A stretch of DNA of 64,000 nucleotides from Streptomyces peucetius (GTDB taxonomy: Bacteria; Actinomycetota; Actinomycetes; Streptomycetales; Streptomycetaceae). A model generated the notes under the pieces. That model was not told the origin of the DNA. It saw only the letters and a program-made list of their open reading frames with translations, and made no database searches. The first letter of the stretch is position 1. Each line of letters begins with the position of its first letter. Below are positions 26,319 to 35,783 of this stretch, one piece after another. Position numbers and translations under genes: made by a program. The stretch covers positions 4,526,001 through 4,590,000 of the forward strand of contig NZ_CP107567.1 of assembly GCF_025854275.1 (NCBI RefSeq). The letters run 5' to 3'.

Positions 26319-27400
26319 CTCTCGCCGCCGCGACCAACGCGAACCTGGCTGAGATCAGCAACTACCTGATCTATTCGTCGATGGCCGTCTACACGCTGGC
26401 CTTCTTCGCGCACATCGCCGAGTGGACGCTCGGCAGCCGCAGCAAGGTGGCCCGTACCGCCGCCGCGCTCACCGCACCCGCGCGGGAGACCGAGGCCGAG
26501 GCCCCGAAGGTGCATGTCAAGGGCGGCGGCACCGCCATTCTGGAGAAGCCGAAGGTCGTCACCCGGGCCACGAACGGCGCCCGTGACGTGCCCGACGGCC
26601 CGGGCGCGCACGGCGGCACCGCGAGCGGTGACCTGTACGGCCGGATCGCGGTCTCCCTCACCGCGCTCGCCTTCCTGCTGGAGGCGGCCGGTGTCGTCTC
26701 CCGGGCCCTGTCGGTGCAGCGCGCGCCGTGGGGCAACATGTACGAGTTCTCCACCACGTTCTCGACCGTCGTCGTCGGTGTGTACCTGGCGCTGCTCCTC
26801 GCCAGGAAGAACGTCCGCTGGGCCGGTCTGCCGCTGGTCACCACCGTGCTGCTCGACCTCGGCATCGCCGTCACCTGGCTCTACACGGAGAGCGACCAGC
26901 TGGTCCCCGCGCTGGACTCGTACTGGCTGTGGATCCACGTCTCCACCGCGATCTTCTGCGGTGCGGTCTTCTACCTGGGCGCCGTCGGCACCGTGCTCTA
27001 CCTGTTCCGCGACTCCTACGAGAACAAGCTGGCGAACGGCGGCAGGCCCGGCCGCTTCGCCACCTCGGTACTGGAGCGGCTGCCCGCCTCGGCCTCCCTC
27101 GACAAGTTCGCCTACCGGGTCAACGCGGCGGTCTTCCCGCTGTGGACGTTCACGATCATCGCCGGCGCCATCTGGGCCGGCGACGCGTGGGGCCGCTACT
27201 GGGGCTGGGACGCCAAGGAGGTCTGGTCCTTCATCACCTGGGTCGCGTACGCCGCGTATCTGCACGCCCGGGCCACCGCGGGCTGGAAGGGCCGCAAGGC
27301 CGCGTACCTGGCGCTGATCGCCTTCGCCTGCTGGCTGTTCAACTACTACGGCGTGAACATCTTCGTGAACAGCCTGCACTCGTACGCGGGCGTCGAGTGA
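26315..27400 (+). CDS. ccsB: Cytochrome c biogenesis protein CcsB (CcsA family)
   Basis: Heme-handling partner of ResB, 361 residues, with about eight membrane helices. The tryptophan-rich WWD-type motif is WGRYWGWDAKEVWSFITWVAYAAYLHAR at about 287-314, which binds heme at the outer membrane face. Conserved histidines flank it (IHVSTAIF and LHSYAG). A non-membrane insert of about 60 residues sits after the first helix. The GTG start overlaps the resB stop by four bases, so translation is coupled. It is the last gene of the operon. Confidence 0.95.
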   Translation: MTLAAATNANLAEISNYLIYSSMAVYTLAFFAHIAEWTLGSRSKVARTAAALTAPARETEAEAPKVHVKGGGTAILEKPKVVTRATNGARDVPDGPGAHGGTASGDLYGRIAVSLTALAFLLEAAGVVSRALSVQRAPWGNMYEFSTTFSTVVVGVYLALLLARKNVRWAGLPLVTTVLLDLGIAVTWLYTESDQLVPALDSYWLWIHVSTAIFCGAVFYLGAVGTVLYLFRDSYENKLANGGRPGRFATSVLERLPASASLDKFAYRVNAAVFPLWTFTIIAGAIWAGDAWGRYWGWDAKEVWSFITWVAYAAYLHARATAGWKGRKAAYLALIAFACWLFNYYGVNIFVNSLHSYAGVE

Positions 27401-27437
27401 GGTAGCGCCCGCACCGCCCAGGGGTGACGCTGGATGT

Positions 27438-27980
27438 ATGAGTGACGTGATCCCTCGCGGCAGCACGGAGACCCGGGACGACGGCACTCACCTGCTGCGG
27501 TACGTACTGCGTCTGCCGCATCCGGTGATCAGGGTATGGGCCGCCGTGGCGACCCCTGAAGGACTGCCGACCTGGCTCTGCGCCGCCGACCTGCTCGAAC
27601 CGAGAGTCGGCGGCGCCGTCACGCTCCGCCGGCTCGCCGCGTCCGATCCGTGGGCTGTGCCCACGGGGGATGCGGAGGTCCGCCACACCGTCGCGGAAGG
27701 CCACGTCACCGCGTGGGACGTGGAGCGGGTCGCCGAGTACACCGTCTCCGTCCACGGCCGCATCCGCTTCCACCTCGAGCCGCACGGCGACAACGGGACC
27801 GTGCTGCGCTTCACCAACGAGCTGCGCTGCGACGACGACGTGCTCCTCGACCGCCTGGCCGGCTGGCACAACCACTTCGAGCTGCTCGTGGACGCCCTGG
27901 AGGGCCGGCCCGTCACCGACTGGAAGACCTGGACCCCCGACCGCTGGCGGCAGCTGCGGGAGTCCTACGCGGCGGCGTAG
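27438..27980 (+). CDS. SRPBCC-fold (AHSA1-like) protein
   Basis: Small protein of 180 residues with the START/SRPBCC fold, which binds hydrophobic ligands; members range from toxin-antitoxin-like lipid binders to ligand-binding proteins. The pattern is YVLRLPHPVIRVWAAVATPEGLPTWLCAADLLEPRVGGAVTLRRL, with the conserved W...W motif, then YTVSVHGRIRFHLEPHGDNGTVLRFTNEL and a C-terminal helix GWHNHFELLVDALEG. It lies 37 bases after ccsB with no terminator between them, so read-through is possible, but no functional link can be shown. Confidence 0.85.
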   Translation: MSDVIPRGSTETRDDGTHLLRYVLRLPHPVIRVWAAVATPEGLPTWLCAADLLEPRVGGAVTLRRLAASDPWAVPTGDAEVRHTVAEGHVTAWDVERVAEYTVSVHGRIRFHLEPHGDNGTVLRFTNELRCDDDVLLDRLAGWHNHFELLVDALEGRPVTDWKTWTPDRWRQLRESYAAA

Positions 27981-27985
27981 CGCGC

Positions 27986-28435
27986 TCAGTCGCCGATGTC
28001 CTCGTGCCACAGCTCGGGGTGCCGTCCGACGAAGTCGCGCATCATCGCCGTGCACGCGGCGTCGTCCAGCAGCACGATCTCCACGCCGTTCGCGGCCAGC
28101 CAGTCGTGGCCGCCGTGGAAGGTCTCCGCCTCGCCGATCACCACCCGCGAGATGCCGAACTGCCGCACCAGACCGCTGCAGTACCAGCACGGCGACAGCG
28201 TCGTCACCATCGTCGTGCCGCGGTACGACCGCTGCCGTCCCGCCGCGCGGAAGGCCGCCGTCTCCGCGTGCATCGACGGATCGCCGTCCTGGACACGCCG
28301 GTTGCGGCCCCTGCCGAGGAGCGTGCCGTCCGCCCCGTACAGCGCGGCGCCGATGGGGATGCCGCCCTCCGCGAGACCGGCCCGTGCCTCTGCCACGGCC
28401 GTCGCCAGCCATGTCCCGTACCTGTCGTGTGCCAT
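27986..28435 (-). CDS. Nucleoside/cytosine deaminase family protein
   Basis: Zinc-dependent deaminase, 149 residues. The zinc site is complete: MHAETAAFR (HAE, residues ~55-57) and TLSPCWYCSG (PCxxC, ~85-88). The body resembles yeast-type cytosine deaminase or related nucleoside deaminases, for example GGIPIGAALYGADGTLLGRGRNR. Substrate specificity cannot be told from sequence; cytosine, guanine or a modified base are all possible. It lies convergent to the SRPBCC gene, five bases from its stop. Confidence 0.92.
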   Translation of the reverse strand: MAHDRYGTWLATAVAEARAGLAEGGIPIGAALYGADGTLLGRGRNRRVQDGDPSMHAETAAFRAAGRQRSYRGTTMVTTLSPCWYCSGLVRQFGISRVVIGEAETFHGGHDWLAANGVEIVLLDDAACTAMMRDFVGRHPELWHEDIGD

Positions 28436-28567
28436 GCGTCTCCTCTCCGCGGCCGGGCCCGGCCCTCGTCTCAGGGGCGAGCCCCGCGGAACCCGGTCCG
28501 CTCGCGCGACTGCGGGCTCCTTTGGGCCGCGACCTTCTCGAAGGTGACGAGCAGACGGATCCACACG

Positions 28568-28957
28568 TCAGGACTTGTCGCCCTCGCCGTCCTGCTCGCG
28601 CTTCTTCAGCTCCTCCTCGCGGCGGCGCAGGTCGGCCTCCCAGTCCTTGAGGACCGCCTCGTCCTTCTTGTTCTCGTCCTTGAGGGACTTGAGGAAGTCG
28701 GGGTTGTCGTCGGGGGCGACCCACTCCATGCGGTGGTTGCGGTGCCACTCCGAGGGGGTGCGGCCGCCGGCCGGGGCGTGCCGCATCTTGCCCGCGGCGA
28801 ACCAGACGATCGGGCCTACGACCCAGAAAAGCAGGATGATGAACACCCAGGCCAGCTTGGGGAGGTGCTTGGCCTCGTCCTCGGGGGTGTTCAGGCAGTC
28901 GATGAACGCGTAGATCGTCAGCGCCAGCGGCAGGATGTACATCAGCGCCCTGAGCAT
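28568..28957 (-). CDS. PLDc_N domain small membrane protein
   Basis: Short membrane protein of 129 residues. It has two hydrophobic segments (MYILPLALTIYAFIDCL and LAWVFIILLFWVVGPIVWFAAGK) matching the PLDc_N domain, found at the N-terminus of cardiolipin synthases but here free-standing with no HKD phospholipase motif. The rest is a charged C-terminal tail with heptad character (KDENKKDEAVLKDWEADLRRREEELKKREQ), which suggests a coiled coil. Located immediately upstream of and divergent from the ubiD-type gene. Function unknown. Confidence 0.85.
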   Translation of the reverse strand: MLRALMYILPLALTIYAFIDCLNTPEDEAKHLPKLAWVFIILLFWVVGPIVWFAAGKMRHAPAGGRTPSEWHRNHRMEWVAPDDNPDFLKSLKDENKKDEAVLKDWEADLRRREEELKKREQDGEGDKS

Positions 28958-29046
28958 TGGGACAGCCCCCTGGAGACATAGGCGGGGCGGCGTTTCCCCG
29001 GCCCCGGTGACGGGGCCAGGGTAGCGGGTGCCCGATACTTGACCCC

Positions 29047-30498
29047 ATGGCTTACGACGATCTTCGCTCCCTGCTCCGGGCGCTGGAGCGCGAGGGCGAC
29101 CTCAAGCGCATCAAGGCCGAAGTCGACCCGCATCTCGAGGTCGGGGAGATCGTCGACCGGGTGAACAAGGCCGGCGGGCCGGCCCTCCTCTTCGAGAACG
29201 TGCGCGGCTCCGCGATGCCGCTCGCGATGAACGTGTTCGGCACCGACCGCCGCCTCCTCAAGGCGCTCGGCCTGAAGTCGTACGCGGAGATCAGCGAGAA
29301 GATCGGCGGGCTGCTCAAGCCGGAACTGCCGCACGGCTTCATCGGGGTCCGTGAGGCGTTCGGCAAGCTCGGCTCGATGATGCACGTCCCGCCGAAGAAG
29401 GTGAAGGAAGCGCCCGTGCAGGAGGTCGTCCTGCACGGCGACGACGTCGACCTGGACCTGCTGCCCGCGCTGTTCACCTGGCCCGAGGACGGCGGCTCCT
29501 TCTTCAACCTGGGGCTCACGCACACCAAGCACCCCGAGACGGGCGTACGGAACCTCGGCCTGTACCGGCTCCAGCGGCACGACCGCCGGACCATCGGCAT
29601 GCACTGGCAGATCCACAAGGACAGCCGCAACCACTACGCCGTCGCCGAGCAGCGGGGGGAGCGGCTGCCGGTCGCCATCGCCTTCGGCTGCCCGCCGGCC
29701 GTGACGTACGCCTCGACCGCGCCGCTGCCGGGCGACATCGACGAGTATCTGTTCGCCGGTTTCGTCGCGGGCAGGCGGATCGAGATGGTCGACTGCAAGA
29801 CCGTGCCGCTGCAGGTCCCCGCGAACGCCGAGGTCGTGCTGGAGGGCTGGCTGGAGCCGGGGGAGATGCTGCCCGAGGGTCCCTTCGGCGACCACACCGG
29901 CTTCTACACGCCGCAGGAACCGTTCCCCGCGCTGACCATCGACTGCGTCACGATGCGCAAGCGGCCGCTGCTGCAGTCGATCGTGGTGGGCCGCCCGCCG
30001 ACGGAGGACGGGCCGCTGGGCCGTGCCACCGAGCGGTTCTTCCTCCCACTGCTCAAGATCATCGTGCCGGACATCGTCGACTACCACCTGCCGGAGTCCG
30101 GCGGCTTCCACAACTGCGCGATCGTCTCGATCGACAAGAAGTACCCGAAGCACGCGCAGAAGGTGATGCACGCCATCTGGGGCGCGCACATGATGTCGCT
30201 GACCAAGCTGATCGTGGTGGTGGACAAGGACTGCGACGTCCACGACCTGCACGAGGTCGCGTGGCGTGCGCTCGGCAACACCGACTACGCCCGCGACCTC
30301 ACCGTGGTCGAAGGCCCGGTCGACCATCTCGACCACGCCTCCTACCAGCAGTTCTGGGGCGGCAAGGCGGGCATCGACGCGACGAAGAAGCTTCCTGAGG
30401 AGGGCTACACCCGGGACGGCGGCTGGCCGGCCATGGTGGAGTCCGACCCGGGGACGGCGGCGCTCGTCGACCGCCGCTGGAAGGAGTACGGCCTGTGA
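29047..30498 (+). CDS. ubiD: UbiD-family menaquinone biosynthesis decarboxylase
   Basis: Prenyl-FMN-dependent decarboxylase, 483 residues, for removing the carboxyl group of the naphthoate intermediate in futalosine-route menaquinone synthesis (also called mqnL). Family features are YDDLRSLLRALEREGDLKRI, NLGLYRLQRHDRRTIGMHWQIHKDS, the Glu/Arg/Glu-type active-site region in EGPFGDHTGFYTPQEPFPALTIDC, and KVMHAIWGAHMMSLTKLIVVVDKDCDVHD. It needs prenyl-FMN from the UbiX-like protein coded at 34327. It overlaps the next gene by four bases, so it heads an operon with the unknown protein and mqnP. Confidence 0.93.
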   Translation: MAYDDLRSLLRALEREGDLKRIKAEVDPHLEVGEIVDRVNKAGGPALLFENVRGSAMPLAMNVFGTDRRLLKALGLKSYAEISEKIGGLLKPELPHGFIGVREAFGKLGSMMHVPPKKVKEAPVQEVVLHGDDVDLDLLPALFTWPEDGGSFFNLGLTHTKHPETGVRNLGLYRLQRHDRRTIGMHWQIHKDSRNHYAVAEQRGERLPVAIAFGCPPAVTYASTAPLPGDIDEYLFAGFVAGRRIEMVDCKTVPLQVPANAEVVLEGWLEPGEMLPEGPFGDHTGFYTPQEPFPALTIDCVTMRKRPLLQSIVVGRPPTEDGPLGRATERFFLPLLKIIVPDIVDYHLPESGGFHNCAIVSIDKKYPKHAQKVMHAIWGAHMMSLTKLIVVVDKDCDVHDLHEVAWRALGNTDYARDLTVVEGPVDHLDHASYQQFWGGKAGIDATKKLPEEGYTRDGGWPAMVESDPGTAALVDRRWKEYGL

Positions 30499-30965
30499 GC
30501 CCCCTCGCCGTGGGCGGCCCGGCCCTCTTCATCGGCACCGACACCGACTACGTGGCGCTCGTGCGCCCCGAACTCGATCCCGCAGACCCGGGCGTCCGGC
30601 TGGCCGCGGAGCAGGCGGGCGTCCCGCCGGAGGAGTTCGCGGGCAGCGGGGACACCTGGGCGCTCCTCTTCGAGAGGGCAGGCAGGGGCGACGGCTTCGA
30701 GCTGCCCGGTGTACGCGACGCGGAGCCCGCGGACTTCGCGCAGCGGCTGCGCGCCGAGCTCGCCGCGGTGTCCGGGCCGTTCACGGTCGACGGCGGCGCC
30801 GTGCTGCGGCTGGAAGCCGTTCCGGCCGGCGCGGACGCGTACGCCTTCACGGCGCACATCACCCCGCCCGACGACGCCGGGACGCGGCTCACCGTGGAGA
30901 CGGGTCCGCTGCCCGTCGCCGGGCTGCTGGCCGACCTCGACGCGTTCCTCGGGAGCCTCGCATGA
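30495..30965 (+). CDS. Unknown protein coupled between ubiD and mqnP
   Basis: No family recognised; 156 residues, soluble, acidic. It starts with a GTG overlapping the ubiD stop (GTGA) and ends overlapping the mqnP ATG (ATGA), so it sits in a tightly coupled three-gene operon. The sequence has regular beta-type stretches (PALFIGTDTDYVALVRPELDP, AVLRLEAVPAGADAYAFTAHITPPDDAGTRLTVETGPLPVAGLLADLDAF) and no cysteine cluster. A role as accessory or stability factor for UbiD or MqnP is suggested only by position. Confidence 0.75.
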   Translation: MSPLAVGGPALFIGTDTDYVALVRPELDPADPGVRLAAEQAGVPPEEFAGSGDTWALLFERAGRGDGFELPGVRDAEPADFAQRLRAELAAVSGPFTVDGGAVLRLEAVPAGADAYAFTAHITPPDDAGTRLTVETGPLPVAGLLADLDAFLGSLA

Positions 30966-31885
30966 TGACGACCGCCGACGGGGTCGTGGGTCCGGGCCCG
31001 GCGCCGCAGCCGACCAGGAGGGTGAAGGCCTTCCTGCGGCTGGTGATGATCGAGCACTCGGTCTTCGCGCTGCCCTTCGCCTACATCGCCGCGCTCACCG
31101 CGATGTTCCGGGCGGACCGGAGCGTCCACTGGGTCGGGCTGCTGCTCGTCACCGTCGCGATGGTGGGACTGCGGACCTTCGCCATGGCCTGCAACCGGAT
31201 CATCGACCGCGAGATCGACGCCCGTAATCCGCGCACGGCGGGGCGCGAGCTGGTCACCGGCGCCGTGTCCGTCCGCTCGGCGTGGACGGGGGCGCTCGTC
31301 GCGCTCGTCGTCTTCCTCGGCGCGGCCGCGCTCCTGGGCCCGCTGTGCCTGGCGCTCGCGCCGGTCGCGGTGGTGCCGATGGTGGTCTATCCGTACGGCA
31401 AGCGGTTCACCGACTTCCCGCACGCGATCCTCGGTCTGGCGCAGGCGATGGGCCCCGTCGGGGCGTGGATCGCGGTCACCGGGGCGTGGTCGTGGGACGC
31501 GGTGATCCTGGGGCTCGCCGTCGGCGTGTGGATCGGCGGCTTCGACCTGATCTTCGCCTGCCAGGACGTGCAGGCCGACCGCGCCCACGGCGTGAAGTCG
31601 GTCCCTGCCCGCTTCGGCATCCCGGCGGCGCTCCACGGCGCCCGTGGGTCACATGTCGTGACGACCGGCCTGCTGGTCTGGTACGCGCTGGCGACGGACG
31701 CGGGCGTCCTCTTCTGGGCGGGCCTGGTCATCGTCGTGGCGGCGTTCCTCTACGAGCACACGATCGTCCGCCCGCACGACCTGTCGCGCCTGAACAGGGC
31801 GTTCTTCACGGTCAACGGGTTCATCGGCATCGCCCTCTTCGTGTGTGCGCTCGCCGATCTCGTGGTCCGGGGTCTGACCGTATAG
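30962..31885 (+). CDS. mqnP: Menaquinone biosynthesis prenyltransferase MqnP (UbiA family)
   Basis: Integral membrane prenyltransferase, 307 residues, that adds the polyprenyl chain in the futalosine pathway. Two Asp-rich motifs are visible: MACNRIIDREIDARNPRT (DxxxD, residue ~78-82) and FACQDVQADRAHGVKSVPARFG (DxxxD, ~200-204). About eight or nine membrane helices alternate with them. The ATG at 30962 overlaps the stop of the preceding gene (ATGA). With ubiD and ubiX nearby it marks this block as the central menaquinone cluster. Confidence 0.93.
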   Translation: MMTTADGVVGPGPAPQPTRRVKAFLRLVMIEHSVFALPFAYIAALTAMFRADRSVHWVGLLLVTVAMVGLRTFAMACNRIIDREIDARNPRTAGRELVTGAVSVRSAWTGALVALVVFLGAAALLGPLCLALAPVAVVPMVVYPYGKRFTDFPHAILGLAQAMGPVGAWIAVTGAWSWDAVILGLAVGVWIGGFDLIFACQDVQADRAHGVKSVPARFGIPAALHGARGSHVVTTGLLVWYALATDAGVLFWAGLVIVVAAFLYEHTIVRPHDLSRLNRAFFTVNGFIGIALFVCALADLVVRGLTV

Positions 31886-31921
31886 CGGCGGCCCGCACGC
31901 ACCGCCGCTCGGGGCGAGCCG

Positions 31922-33091
<1,170 letters not shown>

Positions 33092-33098
33092 CGAGAGG

Positions 33099-33506
33099 TC
33101 ACTCCGTGACGGTGGGCGGCTCGGCGAGGAACGGGCGCAGCTCGAGCCACTCGTGGATCGGCTTCCCGCCCGCCCCGGGGGCGGCCGACAGCTCCCCGGC
33201 CAGCTCGACGGCGCGCTCGTAGCTGTCGACGTCGATGACCATCCAGCCGGCGATGAGGTCCTTGGTCTCCGCGAACGGGCCGTCGGTGACCGGCGGGCGC
33301 CCCTCGCCGTCGTACCGGACGAACGTCCCCTCGGGGGCGAGCGCCTGACCGTCGACGAACTCGCCGGTGCCCTCGAGCCGCGCCGCGAAGTCCCGCATGT
33401 ACTGGATGTGGGCCGAGATCTCCTCCGGCGTCCACTGGTCCATGGGCACGTCGTTGACCGGAGCCGGCGCGCCGCGGTAGTGCTTGAGCAGCAGGTACTT
33501 GGCCAT
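33099..33506 (-). CDS. DGPF/YCII-related protein, ECF42 partner
   Basis: Small ferredoxin-like-fold protein of 135 residues. The name-giving motif is present in GRPPVTDGPFAETKDLIAGWMVIDVDSYERAVELAGEL, and AKYLLLKHYRGAP at the start is typical of the PhnB/YCII-like family. Such proteins are coded with ECF42 sigma factors in actinomycetes and are thought to be either targets or modulators of them. GAGAGAC precedes the ATG at 33506. The gene is the first of a two-gene operon, with the sigma gene next. Enzymatic activity, if any, is unknown. Confidence 0.92.
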   Translation of the reverse strand: MAKYLLLKHYRGAPAPVNDVPMDQWTPEEISAHIQYMRDFAARLEGTGEFVDGQALAPEGTFVRYDGEGRPPVTDGPFAETKDLIAGWMVIDVDSYERAVELAGELSAAPGAGGKPIHEWLELRPFLAEPPTVTE

Positions 33507-33557
33507 TGTGTCTCTCCTCGGTGCTGTGCGGCCCATTCTGGCCGCGTTCACCCCGGG

Positions 33558-33584
33558 GACGGAGCCGGTCACGGGTTCTCGACA
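33558..33584 (-). promoter_or_regulatory. Candidate ECF42 promoter (TGTCGA-17-CGTC)
   Basis: Reading on the minus strand, TGTCGA (33584-33579) is followed after 17 bases by CGTC (33561-33558). As I recall, the published ECF42 target motif is TGTCGA in the -35 region with CGA/TC in the -10 region, so this is a close fit. It lies about 50 bases upstream of the DGPF start and would make the operon self-regulated. Based on motif match plus context; a mapped 5' end would settle it. Confidence 0.8.
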
Positions 33585-33643
33585 TCGCCGCCCGAAGTTT
33601 TTTCGCTCGGGTGGATTTTCCCGGCTCGCGTGGCTGCCGGTGG

Positions 33644-34234
33644 CTAAGGGCGAGCGGGGCGGCGGAAGAGGAACGCCCCGGCGATTCCCGCGAGCAGGCC
33701 GAAGAGGTGGCCCTGCCAGCTCACGCCGGTGTCGGACGGGGATACGCCGAGGAGGATCGAGCTGCCCCAGACCGCGCCGACGAGCAGGCCCACGCCCACT
33801 TCCAGCAGTCTGCGCTCAACGAAGCCGCGCACCACCAGGAAGCCGAAGAGGCCGAAGACGAGGCCCGAGGCGCCGGCGGTGTTGGCGTAGGAGGGGGAGA
33901 ACAGCCAGATGCCGACGCCGGACACCACAATGATCATCAGCGACAGTGCGAGGAAGCGGCGGATGCCGCCCAGCGCGGCGAGGAAGCCGAAGATCAGCAG
34001 CGGGACGCTGTTGGCCGCGACATGGGCGAAGCCGAAGTGCATGAAGGCCGCGGGGACGACATCGGCCAGTTCGTCGGGGTCGCGGGACACGATGCCGTAC
34101 GCGTCGAGGGCATGGCCCGTCGCCGTGTCGATCGCCTCGAGCGCCCACAGCAGGGCCACCCACGCCAGCATCAGCACGGCAGCGGCTTTCGCGCGGTCGG
34201 AGCCGCGCCACTCGGTGAGATCCGTACGCGCCAT
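33644..34234 (-). CDS. Rhomboid family intramembrane serine protease
   Basis: Membrane protease of 196 residues with about six helices. The catalytic Ser lies in NTAGASGLVFGLFGF (GASG, ~122-125) and the catalytic His in SWQGHLFGLLAGIAGAF (near residue 174). AFMHFGFAHVAANSVPLLIFG is the conserved HxxxN-type helix of rhomboids. It is small and lacks extra domains. Substrate unknown. It starts 92 bases before the divergent ubiX-type gene; the ATG at 34234 is preceded by a GGGGCAGGG stretch. Confidence 0.92.
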   Translation of the reverse strand: MARTDLTEWRGSDRAKAAAVLMLAWVALLWALEAIDTATGHALDAYGIVSRDPDELADVVPAAFMHFGFAHVAANSVPLLIFGFLAALGGIRRFLALSLMIIVVSGVGIWLFSPSYANTAGASGLVFGLFGFLVVRGFVERRLLEVGVGLLVGAVWGSSILLGVSPSDTGVSWQGHLFGLLAGIAGAFLFRRPARP

Positions 34235-34326
34235 CCCTGCCCCCTGCGGTGTGTGCGCCTCCCCCTGGGAACGTCCGGTGCACCTTACTCAGTTCCGCTC
34301 CGAGGCGGCCGGATAGGCTCAACGGT

Positions 34327-35004
34327 GTGGAGCAGCAAGAAGTGAAGAGTCGTCGGCCGTGGGTCGTGGGGGTGTCTGGTGCTTCCGGTACGCCGTACGC
34401 GGCAGCCGTGCTGCGCGGTCTGCTGGCCGCGGGGGAGAGCGTGGACCTGGTGGTCAGCCGGGCCTCGCGGCTGACGCTGCTCGACGAGACCGGTATCGCC
34501 TTCCGGGACGCGCACTGGCAGGGCGACCTGCGGCAGTGGCTGGCCCGGGGAGCCGACGGGAAGCCGGACGCGTTCGACGTCGATGTGTCGGACGTGCGGC
34601 ACTGGGCGGCCGGGGACCTCGCCGCCGGTCCGTCGTCGGGGTCGTACCCGGTCGAGGGGATGCTGATCGTGCCGGCGTCTACGGCCTGTGTGGCGGGGGT
34701 GGCGCTCGGGCTCTCGAAGGATCTGCTGCAGCGCGCGGCGAGTGTGACGCTCAAGGAGCGGCGCCCCCTGGTGGTCGCCGTGCGGGAGACGCCCCTGAAC
34801 GGGCAGACGCTGAAGCATCTGGTCACGCTGGACGAGGCGGGCGCAGTGGTGCTGCCCGCCTCTCCGGCGTTCTACGCGGGGGCGACGCACATCCAGGATC
34901 TGGTGGACTTCGTCGCGGGACGGGTGCTCGACGCGGCGGGGGTGCCGCATCGGCTGTACCGCCGTTGGGAGGGGGAGCTGGGTGGTGGCTCCTCGGGTGA
35001 TTAG
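34327..35004 (+). CDS. ubiX: UbiX-family flavin prenyltransferase
   Basis: Makes prenyl-FMN, the cofactor for the UbiD-type decarboxylase in this cluster (also called mqnM). 225 residues. Key features are VVGVSGASGTPYAAAVLRGLL at the start (FMN phosphate loop), VVSRASRLTLLDETG, and the Ser/Glu-rich substrate site in PASTACVAGVALGLSKDLLQRAASVTLKERRPLVVAVRETPLN. Start chosen at GTG 34327 (VEQQEVKSRRPWVVG); GTG 34342 is possible. Its last four bases overlap a small convergent gene. Confidence 0.93.
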   Translation: MEQQEVKSRRPWVVGVSGASGTPYAAAVLRGLLAAGESVDLVVSRASRLTLLDETGIAFRDAHWQGDLRQWLARGADGKPDAFDVDVSDVRHWAAGDLAAGPSSGSYPVEGMLIVPASTACVAGVALGLSKDLLQRAASVTLKERRPLVVAVRETPLNGQTLKHLVTLDEAGAVVLPASPAFYAGATHIQDLVDFVAGRVLDAAGVPHRLYRRWEGELGGGSSGD

Positions 35005-35135
35005 CGCTTCCTGTCCGTGCGCGGCGTGCGGGTCCGGTCGACCTTGTGCGCGGCGGAGGGCTGGTGGGCACGCGAGCGGTTGGCCAGCTCCTGCAGCTGT
35101 CGCATGTGGGCGTAGGCCATCTCGATCGTGTACAC
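35001..35135 (-). CDS. Possible 44-residue basic protein convergent with ubiX
   Basis: Short reading frame starting with GTG at 35135, with AGGAG twelve bases upstream. The peptide VYTIEMAYAHMRQLQELANR is helix-like and is followed by a basic tail (SRAHQPSAAHKVDRTRTPRTDRKR). Codon use in the first half looks protein-like, not random, and I recall a similar conserved small protein near this locus in other streptomycetes. Evidence is limited; its 3' end overlaps ubiX by four bases in convergent orientation. Function unknown. Confidence 0.5.
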   Translation of the reverse strand: MYTIEMAYAHMRQLQELANRSRAHQPSAAHKVDRTRTPRTDRKR

Positions 35136-35277
35136 GGTGAGTGTCAACTCCTGTATGGATCGTGATCCTGTGGGACCAACTGTGATCGTTTGAATGATTC
35201 GCAGGGTGTCGCCTCTGCGTGCCTTAGATTCTACACGTAAACTTGCGGTATCGCTGAATAATGGAAGGCTCAGGCAT

Positions 35278-35733
35278 ATGGACGCCGTGGACAGGCAGCT
35301 CATCCAGGCCCTTCGCGAGAACGGCAGGGCTTCGTACGCCGAGCTCGGCCGGCTCGTGGGGCTCTCCGGCCCCTCCGTCACCGACCGCATCAACCGCCTC
35401 GAGGCGGCGGGCGTCATCACCGGATACCGCGCGACCGTCGACGCCGCCTCGCTCGGCCTCGGCGTCACCGCGCTGATCGGCATCTCGCTCTCCGACGCCG
35501 CCGACCACGAGGACGTGGCCCGCCGGCTGAAGGACCTCGCCGAGATCGAGGACTGCTGGTTCATCGCGGGTGACGACTCGTACATGCTCAAGGTTCGGGC
35601 CGACAACGTGGACGGTCTGGAGAAGACGATCCGCCGCCTCTCGGGGACCCGCGGGGTCTCCCGTACGCGTACCACCATCGTGCTCTCCACCAAGTGGGAG
35701 AACCGGGTCGGCGACCTGCCCGAGGAGAGCTAG
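35278..35733 (+). CDS. Lrp/AsnC family transcriptional regulator
   Basis: Feast/famine regulator, 151 residues. N-terminal HTH: MDAVDRQLIQALRENGRASYAELGRLVGLSGPSVTDRINRLEAAGVITGY, then the RAM effector domain (ATVDAASLGLGVTALIGISLSDAAD ... DCWFIAGDDSYMLKVRADNVDGLEKTIRRL). The ATG at 35278 is used because GGAAGG lies about eleven bases upstream and the family start fits. It is 50 bases before mqnE on the same strand and probably co-transcribed, so it may regulate the menaquinone block in response to an amino acid. Confidence 0.93.
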   Translation: MDAVDRQLIQALRENGRASYAELGRLVGLSGPSVTDRINRLEAAGVITGYRATVDAASLGLGVTALIGISLSDAADHEDVARRLKDLAEIEDCWFIAGDDSYMLKVRADNVDGLEKTIRRLSGTRGVSRTRTTIVLSTKWENRVGDLPEES

Positions 35734-35783
35734 GGATACCGTTGGTGGAGCTCGAACGTCAGATGTATGGGAGGCGGCCCGAA

